DNA of 34,084 nt from Synechococcus sp. AG-673-A03 (GTDB taxonomy: Bacteria; Cyanobacteriota; Cyanobacteriia; PCC-6307; Cyanobiaceae): NCBI GenBank assembly GCA_003211275.1, contig QCTE01000017.1, positions 1 to 34,084 of the forward strand, given 5' to 3'. The position numbers and the translations under genes are program-made. Position 1 is the stretch's first letter. Each line of letters opens with the position of its first letter. The notes below the pieces were generated by a model, which did not search any database, had not been told where the DNA came from, and saw only the letters and a list, made by a program, of their open reading frames with translations. Shown piece by piece: positions 7,244-14,755 of the stretch.

Positions 7244-7534
7244 ATGGCTGTGATTCACCGCCAGGGCAGCAATCTCATGGCAGCTCTCTGTCGTGAAGCG
7301 GAACGCTGTTCAAGGAGGAGTCTCCAGATCAATCAACAGTGCGATTTCTGCCTGAATCGAACATTGCTCAAGCGATTGCGCTCTGAGCAATGTTCGATTG
7401 CAGCACGACTCGAGCTTCTTCAAAAGCTGATTGCAGGGATGGATCGCGAGTCTGTCGTAGATCCGATGGCATTGGATTTCGCCAGTGAAGTCGCCCGGCG
7501 GGCGCTCCTGAAAATTCGCTCCTTAGCGAACTGA
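7244..7534 (+). CDS. Small Cys-containing hypothetical protein
   Basis: The ATG follows the stop of the CRP-like gene without a gap (TGAATG), which suggests translational coupling. The 96-residue product is mainly alpha-helical and charged, with a CDFC pair near residues 33-36 and further Cys at about 16, 22 and 50. No family is recognised. A long perfect inverted repeat lies inside the frame and could instead be a terminator of the upstream gene, in which case the frame might be non-coding. Its 3' end overlaps the convergent ferritin gene by 12 bases. Confidence 0.5.
   Translation: MAVIHRQGSNLMAALCREAERCSRRSLQINQQCDFCLNRTLLKRLRSEQCSIAARLELLQKLIAGMDRESVVDPMALDFASEVARRALLKIRSLAN
7355..7399. 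repeat. Long perfect hairpin inside a coding frame
   Basis: The arms AATCGAACATTGCTCA (7355-7370) and TGAGCAATGTTCGATT (7384-7399) are exact complements over 16 bases. The inner AGCG/CGCT pair extends the stem by four more with an ATTG loop and one bulged C. This gives a near-perfect stem of 20 pairs. Confidence 0.9.
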
Positions 7535-8116
7535 CTTCTGAAGCTGGGCAGGTTGCGCGACACCTTCTCTCAGTTCGTTGTCGATGATCAGCAAGGCTGC
7601 CGCTTGACCGTCAGCAAACTTGGTCCGACCAAGCAGATGAGCGGCTTCATGTTCAGCTTTGATCTGTCCCTCCACCATCGGTTCAAGGAACACACTGGTG
7701 CGTGTGTCTCCAACACGTTCTGCTGCCATCAGCAATTGCTGGAGAGACGTCGTCACGTCCCGTTCCGTCAGGAATGCAGTGCTCATCAAGTCGAGCACTG
7801 ACTCCCAGGATTGATCCGGAGCTTCGAGGGCATGCAGTTCGGGCGTCTGTGCCCTGGCAATCAGGTAGTCAGCAACCTTGGCTGCGTGCTCCTGTTCTGC
7901 TTTTGCCTCGTCGTTGAAGTGTTTGGAGAAACCGCGTAGTTCCCGTTCTCCCATCCAAATGGCAGCGCCAAAATAGATCGCATGGGCCTGGCGCTCCATA
8001 TTGAAGTGAGCCTGAAGACCCTCCAGCAACGCTGGATCCATCGGTTCCGCCATGGCCCGACCAGAAGGGCCAACCGGGAGTTGAACGCGCTTGGAGGGGT
8101 CTGAAAGCATCACCAT
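7523..8116 (-). CDS. Ferritin (marine Synechococcus type)
   Basis: This is a cytosolic iron-storage protein that oxidises Fe(II) at a di-iron centre and stores it as mineral in a 24-mer cage. The likely ferroxidase ligands are Glu41 (NMERQAH), Glu74 and His77 (AEQEH), Glu118 (TER) and Glu149 with Gln151 (VEGQ). Tyr48 corresponds to the tyrosine close to the di-iron site that is described for the ferritin of Synechococcus CC9311. At 197 residues it is slightly longer than the usual 180. The extra length is an N-terminal extension, and internal Met residues at 22 and 26 are alternative starts. A dyad site lies just upstream, and the gene is divergent from the tiny Cys-rich peptide gene. Confidence 0.92.
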   Translation of the reverse strand: MVMLSDPSKRVQLPVGPSGRAMAEPMDPALLEGLQAHFNMERQAHAIYFGAAIWMGERELRGFSKHFNDEAKAEQEHAAKVADYLIARAQTPELHALEAPDQSWESVLDLMSTAFLTERDVTTSLQQLLMAAERVGDTRTSVFLEPMVEGQIKAEHEAAHLLGRTKFADGQAAALLIIDNELREGVAQPAQLQKSVR

Positions 8117-8126
8117 GAGTCACCTA

Positions 8127-8141
8127 TGTATCAAATGTACA
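8127..8141. promoter_or_regulatory. Dyad operator candidate upstream of ferritin
   Basis: TGTATCAAATGTACA contains inverted ATGTA/TACAT arms (8126-8142) with a 7-base spacer, 10 bases upstream of the ferritin start. CRP-family sites have this kind of TGT...ACA layout, and two CRP-like regulators flank the gene. It does not fit the NtcA spacing (GTA-N8-TAC needs eight spacer bases; here there are seven). Confidence 0.35.
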
Positions 8142-8167
8142 TGGGTTGTCGAGTCTTTCGATTGCTG

Positions 8168-8198
8168 TTGACGTCGTGAATGATCAGCGCTGTATAAT
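8168..8198 (+). promoter_or_regulatory. Sigma-70-type promoter of the Cys-rich peptide gene
   Basis: TTGACG (8168-8173) and a perfect TATAAT (8193-8198) are separated by 19 bases. The last T of the -10 element is the first base of the Zur-like box, so Zur binding would block the polymerase. Confidence 0.55.
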
Positions 8199-8212
8199 GA
8201 GATGCATTCTCA
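8198..8212. promoter_or_regulatory. Zur-like box over the transcription start of the Cys-rich peptide
   Basis: TGAGATGCATTCTCA has perfect 5-base outer arms (TGAGA/TCTCA) and matches the Zur consensus at about 13 of 15 positions. It sits between the -10 element and the GTG start of the peptide, a repressor geometry. Confidence 0.65.
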
Positions 8213-8224
8213 GCAGCTTGGATC

Positions 8225-8317
8225 GTGCCGGTTCATCAGCCTCAGAAAAAGAAAGGTTGCAAGAAATCCAAGTGCTCGAAGTGGAAGGGCGGTCAGTGCA
8301 AGTGCGGGCGAGGTTGA
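8225..8317 (+). CDS. 30-residue Lys/Cys-rich peptide, possible metallothionein-like zinc binder
   Basis: The frame starts at GTG, the only normal start in frame after an upstream stop at 8198. It encodes a very basic peptide beginning MPVHQPQKKKGCKKSKC and ending GGQCKCGRG. Its four Cys lie at 12, 17, 25 and 27 (C-X4-C-X7-C-X-C), so one Zn(II) could be bound by four thiolates. About one third of the residues are Lys or Arg, which also allows binding to nucleic acid or a zinc-ribbon-like role. It is not ribosomal protein L36, whose spacing differs. A good promoter and a Zur-like box lie directly upstream, so expression under zinc limitation is expected. The last 25 bases overlap the 3' end of the convergent CRP-like gene. 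The Shine-Dalgarno sequence is weak. I do not recognise the family. Confidence 0.6.
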   Translation: MPVHQPQKKKGCKKSKCSKWKGGQCKCGRG

Positions 8318-8973
8318 GCGAAGAGCTCGTCCTGTTTGGCTTGTAGTTGAACCGGATTGAGTCGCATTGTTTTCGTCACCGCATCCACGTCGATCAGGTT
8401 CTGGCGTTGCATCCAGCCAAGGTGTCTGCTGATCGTTGGTCTGGTGCTGCTGATGATTTCCCCGATGCGTCGGTGGGATAGTCCCGAAATCAGGGTCTGT
8501 TCACAATTGGCATCTTGATGGCCTTTTGATTTGGCAAGCAGTAAGAACAGTTTGATCAATCGTTCAAGGCTGTCTGCGGGCTGCTTGATTTCGTAGAGGT
8601 CGAGAATCCAGTTTTCCAGAAAATCGTTGGTACTAACTTGTTGATCTTTTGGGTTGAATTCAACTTTGGATGCTTCAAGAGCTTCAATCATCAGCCTTCG
8701 ATGGTTATTCCAAGAAATTGAGCTGCCGGTGCCAGCATAAATTAAGGCTAGTGTAGATTCCGTTGCATTGTTTCCAATGTCGTTGATGCAGTAAAGGCGA
8801 ATAAAGCCATCGATTATCTTTAGCTGAAAGCTTTTATTTTCACTGTCATTTGTGATAATCCTGTGTTGACTTGATTTCTTCAGTGTGATGACTGATGTGA
8901 CCAGTGTTGTCAAATTTTTTTCAGCCTGCGTCATGTCAGCTGCTGGTGCACGATTACAGAAATGCACCTTCAA
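8293..8973 (-). CDS. CRP/FNR-family-like transcriptional regulator (second copy)
   Basis: The 226-residue product (213 if the second Met at residue 14 is the start) has a divergent N-terminal sensor domain and a clear C-terminal helix-turn-helix. The latter is GLSHRRIGEIISSTRPTISR, followed by the wing RQNLIDVDAVTKTMRLNP. Typical cAMP-contact residues are not evident. It is AT-richer in its first half than its neighbours. The layout resembles the marine Synechococcus CRP-like regulators used for nutrient stress (for example PtrA), but I cannot assign it to one. Its target may be the ferritin or the peptide gene. It converges on the peptide gene with a 25-base overlap. Confidence 0.8.
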   Translation of the reverse strand: MKVHFCNRAPAADMTQAEKNLTTLVTSVITLKKSSQHRIITNDSENKSFQLKIIDGFIRLYCINDIGNNATESTLALIYAGTGSSISWNNHRRLMIEALEASKVEFNPKDQQVSTNDFLENWILDLYEIKQPADSLERLIKLFLLLAKSKGHQDANCEQTLISGLSHRRIGEIISSTRPTISRHLGWMQRQNLIDVDAVTKTMRLNPVQLQAKQDELFAQPRPHLH

Positions 8974-9085
8974 TTGCTGTCGTTATAACAGTGAAAGCGT
9001 GGCTGCGATGCGTGTTGTTTGATACGCCCTTTTGGGGATTTCGGTGCAGCTCCAGCTGGGCTGTGACCCATGCGAATCCACTGAA

Positions 9086-9280
9086 TCAAATCCTGACCTT
9101 GCCCACTTCTGCGCGTATCGGTGCATGTCCTGTGCCGATCAGAATCGGCTGACGGGTGAAGATCTCGACGCGGATCCCGCTCCGTGCCACAACAATCAAG
9201 GTCCGGCTGATGGCCAGTACTGAGATGACAAGGGCGGCTGGCCAGGTCAAGGCCATGAACAGCGTGGTCAGATCAGCCAT
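9086..9280 (-). CDS. Small single-pass membrane protein
   Basis: Starting from an internal ATG, the product is 64 residues: MADLTTLFMALTWPAALVIS, continuing as one transmembrane helix, then a basic stretch and a soluble tail ending GKVRI. The pattern of positive charge after the helix suggests a cytoplasmic C-terminus. A GCAGGAT sequence 12-18 bases upstream may serve as a ribosome-binding site. A longer start at 9352 adds 24 less convincing residues. No family is recognised. Confidence 0.5.
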   Translation of the reverse strand: MADLTTLFMALTWPAALVISVLAISRTLIVVARSGIRVEIFTRQPILIGTGHAPIRAEVGKVRI

Positions 9281-9421
9281 TGTTGTGCGGTTGCATCCTG
9301 CCCTTGAGATAGCAATGGTCGTCTTGATCAATGCTTGGTTGGATGGCTCCACCGCCTCGTTCTGCCGTGCAGAGGGATTGGGGGGTGACGGATTGAGTCA
9401 AGCCAGGCAGCATGGTCAACC

Positions 9422-10261
9422 ATGTTGAATCCCATGCGTCGCATCGCCTGGCTCCTCGGGGGCGCTCTTCTTCTTGCCCCTCCCGTGTCAGGGGCCGGTT
9501 TGATGGAACTGCTCGACAGCATGAAGCCTGCTCGACCTGAGCGGTCAAGGCTGCAGCTTCCGCCGCTTCCGTTGACGCCTGGTCGCGGCAAGAACTGGGT
9601 CGGTGACCGCATGCCCAAGCAGGGAACCTCAATTCTGGTTCTGGCAGGTCATGCTGATTCCCAGCGGATGTACGGCTCTGGAACGCCAGGCTGGGCAGTT
9701 GGTGTTGCCGGAGCCGCTCCGATGCAATCGGGAATGACGGACGAGCTCTACTGGAACCTGCGCACCGCCAGGGCAGTGGTGGCCGAGGGCAAAAAGCAGG
9801 GTCTGAACATCAGCTTCTATGACCCTGGTGTGCGCACCATCCGCAATGTGCAGGATCCCCGCACCAACTGGTCCGTGGGGCAACAGCATGCTTCGGAGGG
9901 GGGATACGTGGTGGAAATCCATTACGACGCTTACTCGCCCCATGGGATCGGTGCAGGAATCATCCCAGCTGTCGCCTTTGGTTTTTCCGTGATGGATGAA
10001 GCCCTGGCGAAAGAATTCGGGGCTTATCCCTATGACTACCGGGGCATGTTGGGAGCACCCCGCAGGGGGGTGTCGATGTTGGAAATTGGCATGCTTGAGG
10101 GCGCTCTGGAGCGGGGACTTCGCGACCCACGACAACGCAAGCAAACCTTGGACAGGATTGCTAAACGCGTTGTTTTCGCACTGCGTGAGGGATTGGAACA
10201 AGGAACCTCCCTGAGGGCGATCTGTCGTCCCACGACAGGAATCGCGGCGTATTGCCGTTAG
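9422..10261 (+). CDS. Secreted N-acetylmuramoyl-L-alanine-amidase-like protein
   Basis: Residues 1-25 form a signal peptide, and residues 26-65 a Pro/Arg-rich linker. The rest has the ligand order of zinc-dependent Amidase_3 enzymes: LVLAGHADSQ (His77), TDELYWN (Glu108), VVEIHYDAY (His167) and MLEIGMLEG (Glu221). If active it would cleave the lactyl-amide bond of peptidoglycan stem peptides in the periplasm. The first motif is AGHADS instead of the usual PGHGG, so the substrate may differ. A zinc-dependent enzyme in a zinc-gene region is notable but may be coincidence. An internal Met at residue 5 is an alternative start. Confidence 0.65.
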   Translation: MLNPMRRIAWLLGGALLLAPPVSGAGLMELLDSMKPARPERSRLQLPPLPLTPGRGKNWVGDRMPKQGTSILVLAGHADSQRMYGSGTPGWAVGVAGAAPMQSGMTDELYWNLRTARAVVAEGKKQGLNISFYDPGVRTIRNVQDPRTNWSVGQQHASEGGYVVEIHYDAYSPHGIGAGIIPAVAFGFSVMDEALAKEFGAYPYDYRGMLGAPRRGVSMLEIGMLEGALERGLRDPRQRKQTLDRIAKRVVFALREGLEQGTSLRAICRPTTGIAAYCR

Positions 10262-10264
10262 CGC

Positions 10265-10546
10265 TCAGAGAGTGGTGTTCAAGTAGTCCTCAAGCCGATC
10301 CCTTGGAATGCGCTGATCGGAGACGGCGTTTCCTACTGGCAGAAAGATGGGCATGGTGAGTTGTCCATCGATCACCAGGGGAATCAGCGGCTGGCGATCT
10401 ACCCGCATCTCGGCGCCGATTTTCTGAACACAGAGCAGTTCAAGAACCCCGTCGTCGTGCTCGCGTTGGTAGAGACGTGCGTTCTCAATCGTGGCCAGGT
10501 TGCAGGGAGCAAAGCCATGGTTGGCGACAACATCACTCAGCCTCAA
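10265..10546 (-). CDS. Conserved-looking hypothetical protein
   Basis: This 93-residue soluble protein contains IPLVIDGQLTMPIFLPVG and a C-terminal DRLEDYLNTTL. No family is recognised. Its start overlaps the stop of the upstream minus-strand gene by 4 bases (ATGA), so the two form an operon. Convergent with the amidase-like gene, with 3 bases between the ends. Confidence 0.6.
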   Translation of the reverse strand: MRLSDVVANHGFAPCNLATIENARLYQREHDDGVLELLCVQKIGAEMRVDRQPLIPLVIDGQLTMPIFLPVGNAVSDQRIPRDRLEDYLNTTL

Positions 10547-10773
10547 GCTTCAGAGCCCCCTTCTCTTGAGGCCACGAGCAGACCCATGCTCTGTCGGATG
10601 CGAGGCGAGATGGACCGAATGGATTGTTCGAGTGCGAGTGCCTGATGCCATTCACCGGCGGCCTGAGCCGCGTCCTGCTGATCCCAGAGGAGAAGGCGTT
10701 CACTGAGCAGTTGCAGCAGTGACTGAGAGTCGTTGATCGTGTTGGTTCGGTTGTTGTTTTGCGTATTTTGCAT
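10543..10773 (-). CDS. Small helical hypothetical protein
   Basis: This 76-residue protein has an Asn-rich N-terminus followed by two amphipathic helices (SLLQLLSERLLLWDQQDAAQ and WHQALALEQSIRSI), possibly a helical hairpin. It is the first gene of a two-gene minus-strand unit. No family is recognised. The divergent rsmE start lies 170 bases away, so the promoters of both should be in that gap. Confidence 0.55.
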   Translation of the reverse strand: MQNTQNNNRTNTINDSQSLLQLLSERLLLWDQQDAAQAAGEWHQALALEQSIRSISPRIRQSMGLLVASREGGSEA

Positions 10774-10942
10774 ATTGATACTGTCTACGATTGAAACCAG
10801 AACATCAACTCAGCGAGGGGGGTGATTGCCGTGCTGAGATGTTCGGTTCACCGCTTTGATGGTTTGGCCTAAACCTGCAGCACTGCATGCAATTCATGAC
10901 CAGGCATGCGAATGTCAAAGTCGTTCAGCATCGATCAGCAGC

Positions 10943-11659
10943 ATGAATCTGATCCTGCTTTATGCCGACGACGTCTGGTCTGGATCCAGCTGTTTTTTGG
11001 CGAATGGTCGCCGCACCCAACATATCCGTACGGTTCTGCAAGCGGTGGTCGGCGACACGCTTCGGGTTGGGTTGTATGGCGGTGCTCAGGGGAGTGCTCG
11101 TGTTGATGTCATTGATGACGCGGGTGTGACGTTGTCTGCGCAGTTGACGCAATCACCGCCGCCAAGGCATCGCTTCGACATCGTTCTGTCACTTCCTCGT
11201 CCAAAAATGTTGCGGCGGATTTTGCGTACCGTCGCGGAATTTGGTGTTTCAAACCTCCATCTGATCAACAGTGCCAGGGTCGACAAGAGTTACTGGCAGT
11301 CACCTCTGCTGTCGCAGGTCAAGCTCAATGAAGCGTTGATTGCAGGGATGGAACGCGCACAGGACACGATCGCTCCAGTGGTGCACTGTCATCAACGCTT
11401 CCGTCCTTTTGTTGAGGACCAGCTACTTCAGCTTTGCAACGGTCGGCCTTGCTGGATCACCGACAAGGGAGCTGCGACTGCCCTTTCGCAGGCACCTGCA
11501 AGACCTGCGTTGGTGATGATTGGTCCAGAGGGAGGTTTTGTGCCTTTCGAGATCGAGCTTGCAACGTCGGTCGTGGCAGAGCGGGTCCATCTCGGTGAAC
11601 GCACTCTCAGCGTTGACACGGCCCTGCCGGCGGTCTTGGCCCAGGGTCTGGCGCTCTAA
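10943..11659 (+). CDS. rsmE: 16S rRNA (uracil1498-N3)-methyltransferase RsmE
   Basis: This SPOUT-fold enzyme methylates U1498 of 16S rRNA. The N-terminal PUA-like part contains FLANGRRTQHIRTVLQAVVGD. The methyltransferase part contains LPRPKMLRRILRTVAEFGV, a SYWQSP segment, and the knot region ALVMIGPEGGFVPFEIELA with the SAM-binding GPEGG, then LGERTLSVDTALPAVLAQ. The length of 238 residues is normal. The ATG giving MNLILLYADD was chosen because homologues start near there; the upstream extension of the frame is not conserved-looking. It ends directly against the convergent OsmC gene. Confidence 0.93.
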   Translation: MNLILLYADDVWSGSSCFLANGRRTQHIRTVLQAVVGDTLRVGLYGGAQGSARVDVIDDAGVTLSAQLTQSPPPRHRFDIVLSLPRPKMLRRILRTVAEFGVSNLHLINSARVDKSYWQSPLLSQVKLNEALIAGMERAQDTIAPVVHCHQRFRPFVEDQLLQLCNGRPCWITDKGAATALSQAPARPALVMIGPEGGFVPFEIELATSVVAERVHLGERTLSVDTALPAVLAQGLAL

Positions 11660-12061
11660 TTAACTCCAGATCAGCTCCAGCTGAATCGATGGATCAAGGC
11701 TGCGTTTCACAGGACATTGCTCGGCCACGCGTTGCAGCAGTGCGCGCTGTTCGTTGCTGAGCTGTTGGGGCAGTTTCAGATGCACTCTCAGCTTCTCCAC
11801 CTTGCGGGGACCTGATTGGGTCATCAGTTTGTCCACTTCGGCAGTGCTCCCTTCAAACGACCAGTTCCTGCTCTTGGCGGTGATTCCCATGATGGTGAGC
11901 ATGCAGGTTGCGACGGATGTGGCCAGAAGGTCGGTGGGAGAGAACTCTTCGCCTTTGCCGGCGTTGTCGATCGGAGCATCGGTGATCAACACGGCACCAG
12001 AGCCATGGTGTGTGGCTTCACAGCGCAGTTCACCGCTATAACGACAGGAAACAGTGGGCAT
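11660..12061 (-). CDS. OsmC/Ohr-family thiol peroxidase
   Basis: This 133-residue protein is of the OsmC superfamily, which reduces organic hydroperoxides with two Cys. The peroxidatic Cys is Cys53 in DLLATSVATCMLTIMG, and the resolving Cys is Cys116 in RVAEQCPVKRSL. The N-terminal strand pair (VSCRYSGELRCEATHHGSG) is family-typical. No partner gene is evident; it stands alone and abuts the rsmE stop. Confidence 0.88.
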   Translation of the reverse strand: MPTVSCRYSGELRCEATHHGSGAVLITDAPIDNAGKGEEFSPTDLLATSVATCMLTIMGITAKSRNWSFEGSTAEVDKLMTQSGPRKVEKLRVHLKLPQQLSNEQRALLQRVAEQCPVKRSLDPSIQLELIWS

Positions 12062-12465
12062 GACGTCCCTTCAAATGGTTTATTCAATTTGACAGCACAA
12101 TCCGTGACTGGTCGATTCTTTGTGGTGTGCTCATGATGAGTTCATGTTTTGTCGCTTGTGGAACTGTTGTTGTTTTAAATCCCGTGTCAGTGATTCATCT
12201 ATGGATGATCAATGTCTCCTGATGCATTTATAAATGCGATGAATATTTTTTTGAACTGATCTGAAGACTTGAGGATCGAATTGGGATTGTTTAGTGCTTA
12301 TCGTCAAAGTGTTAATGGCATTTTATTGGTGTTGGAGCTAGGGTTCAGAATTTTCTTCCTACGATTGGGTGCCACGAGCCTTTAGTTCCCAATGATGCTT
12401 GGCCAGTGTTCTTGTTGTGGCTAGTTTTTAAGAGTCAATACTCTCTGGTTTAACGGGAAGCTGAT
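12062..12465. other. AT-rich intergenic region with a palindrome
   Basis: No gene is seen. It includes the perfect 14-base palindrome GCATTTATAAATGC (12224-12237), a possible operator or hairpin. It marks the left border of an AT-richer segment that continues to 14.6 kb. Confidence 0.6.
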
Positions 12466-13473
12466 ATGGCTACTGGAGTCACGAGTCAGGGACATCAGCA
12501 GCGTTTGCTGGTGATGCCTGATGATGGTGAACAAGCAGTTCTGGATCTGCTTGCATCAGCGAAAAAAAGCCTGCGCATTAAGCAATTCAAGCTACAGGCC
12601 CCTGCTGTGATCAAGTCCATACAGGACGCCCATGAGCGTGGGGTGAAAGTGCAGATCATGTTGAACCCTCATACATCAGGTGGTGTTCGATGGAACGATG
12701 AGGCCTTTGAAGCCTTTGAGAAATCAGGTTTGGATGTGCGCTGGACGAGTGAATCCTTTCCCGTAACGCATGAAAAATCAATTGTTGTCGACGATGAATT
12801 TGCATTAGTTGCCACATTCAATCTTGCTGAAAAATATTTTACTCTGACCCGAGATCATGGGCTTGTGACTTATAACCAGCATGCAGTCAAGCAGGTCATT
12901 GCCGGCTTTGATGCTGACTGGAATAACCTTGAATTCAAGCCTGATCTCACGGTCGGACTTGTCTGGAGCAACCTTCATAGTCGCGGTCAGATCGCGAAAT
13001 TGATTGACTCATCGACTACGCATTTATGGATTCAGCATCCCAAATTTGTTGACGCTGTTATCCTCGATCGGATTGTTGAAGCCTGTGTCAGAGGTGTCAA
13101 GGTTCACCTGTTGTGTGGTGGCAAGCACGGAATTTCAGATTGGGATATCTACGACACATTCGGGAATTTACGAGTGATGTCGCGTTTTGGGGTGAAAATT
13201 CGCCGGCAGAAGCATCTAAAGCTGCACACCAAGATGATCATTGTTGATAAGCAATCGGCGGTGATTGGTTCCATGAATATTGATCGCAGTGCCTTTGATA
13301 TTCGTCGAGAGCTTGGAATGGAAACGGATGCGCCAGAGGTGATTGCGCGCTGTTGTCAAATCTTTGAGTCGGATTGGCATGAAGCTAAGGATTATTTAGC
13401 ACCTGATCCTCTCGATCCCTCCTTGCATGATCACGGAGAGTTGTCGCCGGATCCGAACTTTATTCATGAGTGA
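12466..13473 (+). CDS. Phospholipase-D-superfamily protein
   Basis: The protein has two complete HKD motifs: His102-Lys104-Asp109 in THEKSIVVDDEFALVATFN, and His254-Lys256-Asp261 in LHTKMIIVDKQSAVIGSMN. Each half is a PLDc_2 domain, and the two together form one active site with two phosphohistidine-type His residues. No signal peptide is visible, so it should be cytoplasmic or membrane-peripheral. Substrates in this superfamily range from phospholipids to cardiolipin precursors and nucleic acid, and the sequence does not tell which. It overlaps the following chromate-transporter-type gene by 8 bases. Codon use is AT-richer than in neighbours outside this segment. Confidence 0.85.
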   Translation: MATGVTSQGHQQRLLVMPDDGEQAVLDLLASAKKSLRIKQFKLQAPAVIKSIQDAHERGVKVQIMLNPHTSGGVRWNDEAFEAFEKSGLDVRWTSESFPVTHEKSIVVDDEFALVATFNLAEKYFTLTRDHGLVTYNQHAVKQVIAGFDADWNNLEFKPDLTVGLVWSNLHSRGQIAKLIDSSTTHLWIQHPKFVDAVILDRIVEACVRGVKVHLLCGGKHGISDWDIYDTFGNLRVMSRFGVKIRRQKHLKLHTKMIIVDKQSAVIGSMNIDRSAFDIRRELGMETDAPEVIARCCQIFESDWHEAKDYLAPDPLDPSLHDHGELSPDPNFIHE

Positions 13474-14044
13474 TCAAACCGGCTCCGAGTTGCAGCCCAG
13501 TCAAGCTGTAAACCCAGGTCTTCATGAACTTTTTGTTTGCATGGTTCATGTTGCATTCTCTTCTTTTGGAGGAGGAATGTCTGTTTGGAGTCATCGACTA
13601 GTTGTTGAACGACGTCATTGGATGACTTCAGAATCCTTCATTGCTGGATTAACAGTTGCACGTCTATTTCCTGGTCCGAATCAAGTTAATATGTCGGTTT
13701 ACATTGGATCTGTTTTTCAAGGTCTGTTGGGCTCTTTGTCATCAATGGCGGGAATCCTCCTGCTTCCATTTACATTATTGATGGCCTTGGGCGTCCTTTA
13801 TTTTAATTTTAGTGATATAGCAGAGGTGAATCGTCTGCTTGCAGGCATGGCGTCTGCGGCTGCAGGTATGGCATTGTCAATGGGCGTCAAGATTTTTGGT
13901 GTCTATAAATCAGACTATTTGGCAATTGCGATCGCTGTCGTTGTTTTTGTTTCTCTTCAGTTTTTAAATTTTAATTTGATTCCTGTCGTCTTGTTTGCTG
14001 GCCCATTCTCAATGCTTTTATATTGGCCTCGAGGAAAAGTATGA
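13466..14044 (+). CDS. Chromate-transporter-family permease, N-half (short-chain CHR)
   Basis: This membrane protein of the CHR family has the hallmark FSSFGGGMSVW near the first helix and ARLFPGPNQVNMSVYIG, the PGP motif of ChrA. It has five or six hydrophobic segments. At 192 residues it is half the size of bidomain ChrA, so it should pair with the next gene. Classical members export chromate by proton symport; the substrate here is unproven. The start overlaps the PLD gene by 8 bases, and its stop overlaps the next start by 4 (ATGA). Confidence 0.82.
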   Translation: MSDQTGSELQPSQAVNPGLHELFVCMVHVAFSSFGGGMSVWSHRLVVERRHWMTSESFIAGLTVARLFPGPNQVNMSVYIGSVFQGLLGSLSSMAGILLLPFTLLMALGVLYFNFSDIAEVNRLLAGMASAAAGMALSMGVKIFGVYKSDYLAIAIAVVVFVSLQFLNFNLIPVVLFAGPFSMLLYWPRGKV

Positions 14045-14598
14045 TGACTGCTTTTGAAACTTGGTGTCAGGTCGTTATTACTTTTTTGAAGCTCTCCTTG
14101 TTTTCAATTGGTAGCGGCAACACTTTGCTCCAGGCATATCATCAGGATGCTGTCGATCGATTTGGATGGTTGACGACTCGTCAGTTTTCTGATCTTTATG
14201 GTCTGGCAGAAGCATGTCCCGGGCCAAGTTCGATGCTTGTCGGATTACTTGGCTTGGGTGCTGGCTGGAAGCATGGACCTTTTTGGGCAATTTTGACCGG
14301 ATTCTCTGCCGAATTTGCAATCTTGCTTCCATCTACAATTGTGATGTTGATAGCTACTTTTTACTGGAATAAATTAAGAGATTCTCCCTGGAGGGTTGCT
14401 TTTGAACGGGGTTTTGGTCCTGTGACTTTGGGGATTCTTTGCTCTGTGAGTGTCACTGTTCTTAAAACAGCCAATCATAGTTTTGTTGCTTACTGCCTTT
14501 CTTTAATGGTTTGTGTTCTTGTGCTTAGAACTAAAATTTCACCACTCGTTTTTATTGGGGTCTGTGGTCTTGCTGGTGTGCTTGGGTTCGTGCGTTGA
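14041..14598 (+). CDS. Chromate-transporter-family permease, second half (short-chain CHR)
   Basis: This is the second half of the split CHR transporter, 185 residues. LSLFSIGSGNTLLQAYHQDA replaces the FGGG helix, and GLAEACPGPSSMLVGLLG carries the second PGP-type motif. The hydrophobic helices are AT-rich at codon level. The two halves would insert as an antiparallel pair. The ATG overlaps the previous stop by 4 bases. Confidence 0.82.
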   Translation: MMTAFETWCQVVITFLKLSLFSIGSGNTLLQAYHQDAVDRFGWLTTRQFSDLYGLAEACPGPSSMLVGLLGLGAGWKHGPFWAILTGFSAEFAILLPSTIVMLIATFYWNKLRDSPWRVAFERGFGPVTLGILCSVSVTVLKTANHSFVAYCLSLMVCVLVLRTKISPLVFIGVCGLAGVLGFVR

Positions 14599-14755
14599 GC
14601 TGCAGAAATGGATCGATTCGTTCAACGGTCTGAATCAAGGATTTCTGCTGCTGGGCTCAGTATCGGCTCTTCTCCGGCTGATTCTTGCCTCATCTGATGG
14701 CTATAACCCTGTTGCACTTCATTGTTAAGGCCTGTCCTTCGTGGACAATGACGAC

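Noticed and set aside
8127-8141. NtcA site at GTATCAAATGTAC
   Set aside because: NtcA needs GTA-N8-TAC; the spacer here is seven bases. Kept only as a generic dyad.
9269-9421. Possible extra gene before the amidase-like gene on the plus strand
   Set aside because: Frames are open but composition is not protein-like and no start signals are seen.
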